Shown in pieces: positions 28,469 to 31,084 of a stretch of 31,084 bases of DNA (within the stretch, counting starts at the first letter, position 1; every line of letters begins with the position of its first letter). The DNA is from Chlamydomonas sphaeroides (Eukaryota > Chlorophyta > Chlorophyceae > Chlamydomonadales > Chlamydomonadaceae). The notes under the pieces were generated by a model. That model saw nothing but the letters and a program-made list of their open reading frames with translations, had not been told where the DNA came from and did no database searches. The stretch covers positions 5,185-36,268 of the forward strand of contig BDDC01000997.1 of NCBI GenBank assembly GCA_001662425.1. The letters run 5' to 3'. The position numbers and the translations under genes are program-made.

Positions 28469-31084
28469 ATGGGCTGTGGAAAAAAACAAGACGTGAAGTG
28501 GGAGCCGCCCCACGACTCTCCCTACGAGGGCGTAGACTTTCACGCCCTCACGCAAGCAAATGAAGTGAGGACAGGCACACAAAAGTTGCCAGGCCAGGCC
28601 ATGCGTGCGACTTTCGCCGCCTTGACCTCTGCAGGACAAGGACATGGAATTTCTGCAGCGGCTAGGCAACTCAGAAGGTCTAGCCAGGCTGCTGGGCAGC
28701 AGCGTTGACAGCGGGCTCAACCCGGACGCGCACGCGACTGGGAAAGACTCGGTGAACGAGCACCGGCGGTGCTTCGGCGCCAACAAGTACGCTGAGGTGC
28801 CTCTTAAGTCGGTAAGGCCCCAGTGTAACGAATTGCGGGCCTGGCCCTGGCCGTCGTTGTTGGGGCATGTCCATCGGTTCTAACGGGGCTCTGCAGTTTT
28901 CGGCGCCACGGATAGCGGCACTGACGCCCATGGCCCCACCGACGGCAACTGCCACAGTTCTTCCTTCTGGTCTGGGAGGTGCTCCAAGACCCCATCCTCA
29001 TCCTGCTAGTCTTCGCCGCCCTCGTGAGTCCCCAGCTTGCTGGAAGCTCAACAGCTGGGACAGCTTAGCGTGGAGCTGGGTTCCAGCCGCGGCGGGGGGG
29101 GGGTAGACTGCCCGCACAGGGAGCCGCTTGGCCTCCCGTGCACTTGCGCCCAGCTCCTCCGCCACCGGACGTGCCCTCCCCAAAACCCGCCCCTCGCCCC
29201 CGGACCTCACGCTTTGCCCATCCTCAGGTGTCCACGATCCTGGGCTCAGCCATCCCCGAGGAGCGCGCGAAGAATCACTGGATTGAGGTGCGCCGCCGCC
29301 GCCGCCGCCACGATCCCGGCGGACCCGCCCGCGAGCCCCGCGCCACTAACTGCCGCCGCGGCGCCCCGCATCCCCTCTGCGCCCCCCGCTGCCCGCTGCG
29401 AGACTGCTGCGCCCGTCCTCCGGTTCCGCTGCACGACATGCCACCACCAGCCGCCGGCCAGGCTCCTCGGCCCCGACCCACATGCCCCAACCCACATACC
29501 CGCTTTCCTCCGCAGGGCGTGGCCATCTGGGTGGCCGTGATCATCGTCACGCTCGTGGGTGAGTCCCTGCACCGGGCGAGTACGGGACCCGGCGGCCGCC
29601 AGCGTTGTGCTTTTTCTGCTTGAACGCCCCGGGGTGGACGCGGCCGCGGCTGGCGGGCCCGTGCGTAGCGGCGCGCGTGCCCTAGGCAATGCAACCGTGG
29701 CGGGGCGGGGCCCGAGAGTAACAGCGGGCGGCGCGGGGGCACCGGGATGCAGGCCCCGGCTGGGGCTACCAGAGCTGGCACGCGGGCCGCAGCCCCGGCC
29801 GCGGCCAGTTGCCCCGTCTCTGCTCGGTGCAGCACCGGTTTTGGCAAGATGTGCGAGGGGTTTCGGCAAGATGCGCGAGGGGCACAGGCCTCAGACCGCA
29901 GAGCTCCTCGCGGCTTGGCCCATACGCTGTTGCCGCATGCCGCTACAAGGGGATGGGCTCAGCAGCCTGCAGCCGGCAACCGGCCGACACACGGTAGTCC
30001 CGCAAGAGATGAGGAGTCCCGGGAAGCTGCGGGGTGCCGGGTGCCAGCGGCGGGGAAAGCCAGCGGCCGGCGGCTGCCTCTGGACGCGCTGGCCCCTGGC
30101 ACCCAAGGCTGCGTTCCCTGACCATGACGCGCTCGGAGCACGGGCACCTTGCCGCACCGCAACCTGCGCTGCCTGCTCTGCGGCGTGCGCCGCCGGGTGT
30201 GGCGCCGAGCCCCGCCACCCCACCCCGCCGCATACCACGGCCGCCTCACCCCGCCTCTCCCCGCCGCACCCCTCCGCACCCCAGGCGCGGGCAATGACTA
30301 CAGCAAGGACCTGCAGTTCAAGAAGCTGAATGCGCAGAAGGACAAGATCCAGATCAAGGTGCTGCGCGGCGGGCAGCAGCTGCTGGTGGACAACACCGAC
30401 ATTGTGGTGGGCGACGTCATGATCCTGGACACTGGCGACAAGGTCATTGCGGACGCCATCGTCATTGACAGCCAGGTGGGCCCCCGCCGCCCCTGCGTGG
30501 TCACTATGGGGGTCGTTGTCGAGTACCACCCCACACGCAACACGCCCCGGGTTGGTGACGCGCTGGTCGTGCGTAAGAAGAAAGTACAACATAGTGCGTG
30601 CGTGCACTCTGCCGAGCATGCAGCATCCCTACCCAGCTAGCGTGCAGCATATGGGTGCGGCACGCGGCGACAGGGTGCCGTCGGGTTGTGTGCTGTGTGG
30701 GCGGCCGCCGAACATCTCACCGCCGCCCGCCGGCCCCGGCACCCGCCCACCCCGCAGGGCCTGACCATGGACGAGGCCTCGCTCACTGGCGAGTCGGACC
30801 CCATGAAGAAAACCGTGGCGCAGGACCCGTGGGTCATGAGCGGCACGCAGGTACGGAGAGCGGGGCGTGGGGCTGAGGGCGGGCCGCGCCGGGGGACAGC
30901 GCCGCGGAGCTCGAGGCCGCCGTGGGTTGTGAGTGGGGAGCACGGGCAAGGGGAAAGGCGGTCGCGGGCTGGGTGCTGCCGCTGGGGTGGAGGCGGGGCG
31001 TGCTTGGGGCGTGCGGGGGGCGTGCTTGGGGGGTGCTTGGGGCGTGCTTGGGGCGTGCTTGGGGGATGCTTGGGGCATGGGGGG
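28469..31084 (+). CDS. Type IIB (plasma-membrane-type) Ca2+-transporting P-type ATPase, N-terminal part
   Basis: Exons in the window: 28469-28564, 28635-28811, 28958-29023, 29228-29287, 29516-29558, 30285-30475, 30758-30850; the gene continues past the right edge. The translation shows the usual order: FGANKYAEVPLKS before the membrane; FFLLVWEVLQDPILILL as the first membrane helix; GVAIWVAVIIVTLVG as the second; NDYSKDLQFKKLN leading into the actuator domain; DIVVGDVMILDTGDKV; and the dephosphorylation motif LTGESDPMKK. These pumps use ATP to expel Ca2+ from the cytosol across the plasma membrane or into vacuoles. Only about 91 residues precede the first helix, and I see no obvious calmodulin-binding helix such as plant ACA pumps carry. 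The phosphorylation site (DKTGT) lies outside the window. ATG 28469 has a good context (AAACATGGG). The protein starts MGCGKKQ. Confidence 0.95.
29839..29882 (+). repeat. Intronic 22-bp tandem pair
   Basis: Two adjacent 22-bp units with the pattern TTTYGGCAAGATG then YGCGAGGGG lie in the ATPase intron 29559-30284 and differ at two positions. Confidence 0.75.
30510..30532 (-). repeat. Dispersed intronic element, family 1, diverged copy C
   Basis: GGGTCG, five bases, then GAGTACCAC, one base and CC match the reverse complement of copy B (21429-21472) at the same spacing. It lies in the ATPase intron 30476-30757. In all three genes the element has the same orientation relative to transcription. 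Confidence 0.45.
30995..31084 (+). repeat. Intronic minisatellite at the right edge (about 11-bp units)
   Basis: GTGCTTGGGGC units with small variations repeat to the end of the window within the ATPase intron that begins at 30851. The array probably continues beyond the window. Confidence 0.8.

Overview
This window looks like nuclear DNA from a green alga of the Chlamydomonas/Volvox group (Chlamydomonadales). It is very GC-rich, its genes are split by many short GT-AG introns, and its proteins carry long Ala/Gly/Ser/Pro-rich inserts. The encoded families are eukaryotic: a protein kinase, a RING-CH ubiquitin ligase, an organellar-type DnaJ protein and a type IIB calcium ATPase. The species assignment is inference. 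All exon coordinates below were built by hand by joining conserved protein segments across splice sites with matching phase; every multi-exon model closes in frame to a single stop, except where the assembly gap or the window end intervenes.

Layout, left to right. (1) 1-5965 plus: 3' part of a Ser/Thr protein kinase with an enormous low-complexity insert inside the catalytic domain. (2) 7748-13067 plus: FAD-dependent oxidoreductase of the HI0933/YhiN/BaiN-like family in 12 recognised exons, interrupted by a 386-base run of N at 10365-10750. (3) 14530-16752 minus: RING-CH (MARCH-type) membrane protein, 273 residues, 7 exons. (4) 17285-23169 minus: 1063-residue DnaJ-domain protein with a probable organelle-targeting N-terminus, 12 exons. 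(5) 23848-27251 plus: type II thioesterase-like alpha/beta hydrolase, 395 residues, 10 exons, two of whose introns appear to start with GC. (6) 28469 to the right edge, plus: N-terminal part of a plasma-membrane-type Ca2+-ATPase, 7 exons in the window. Genes 2 and 3 converge; genes 4 and 5 diverge from a 678-bp spacer.

The six genes do not form a pathway that I can see; this is ordinary eukaryotic gene order and no operon-like system is claimed. The unusual content is mostly in introns and spacers: private minisatellites in many introns, two small dispersed intronic repeat families shared between different genes, tandem duplications that copy splice donors, and a perfect 15-bp hairpin in the spacer after gene 1. 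I saw no RNA gene, CRISPR array, transposase or reverse transcriptase.
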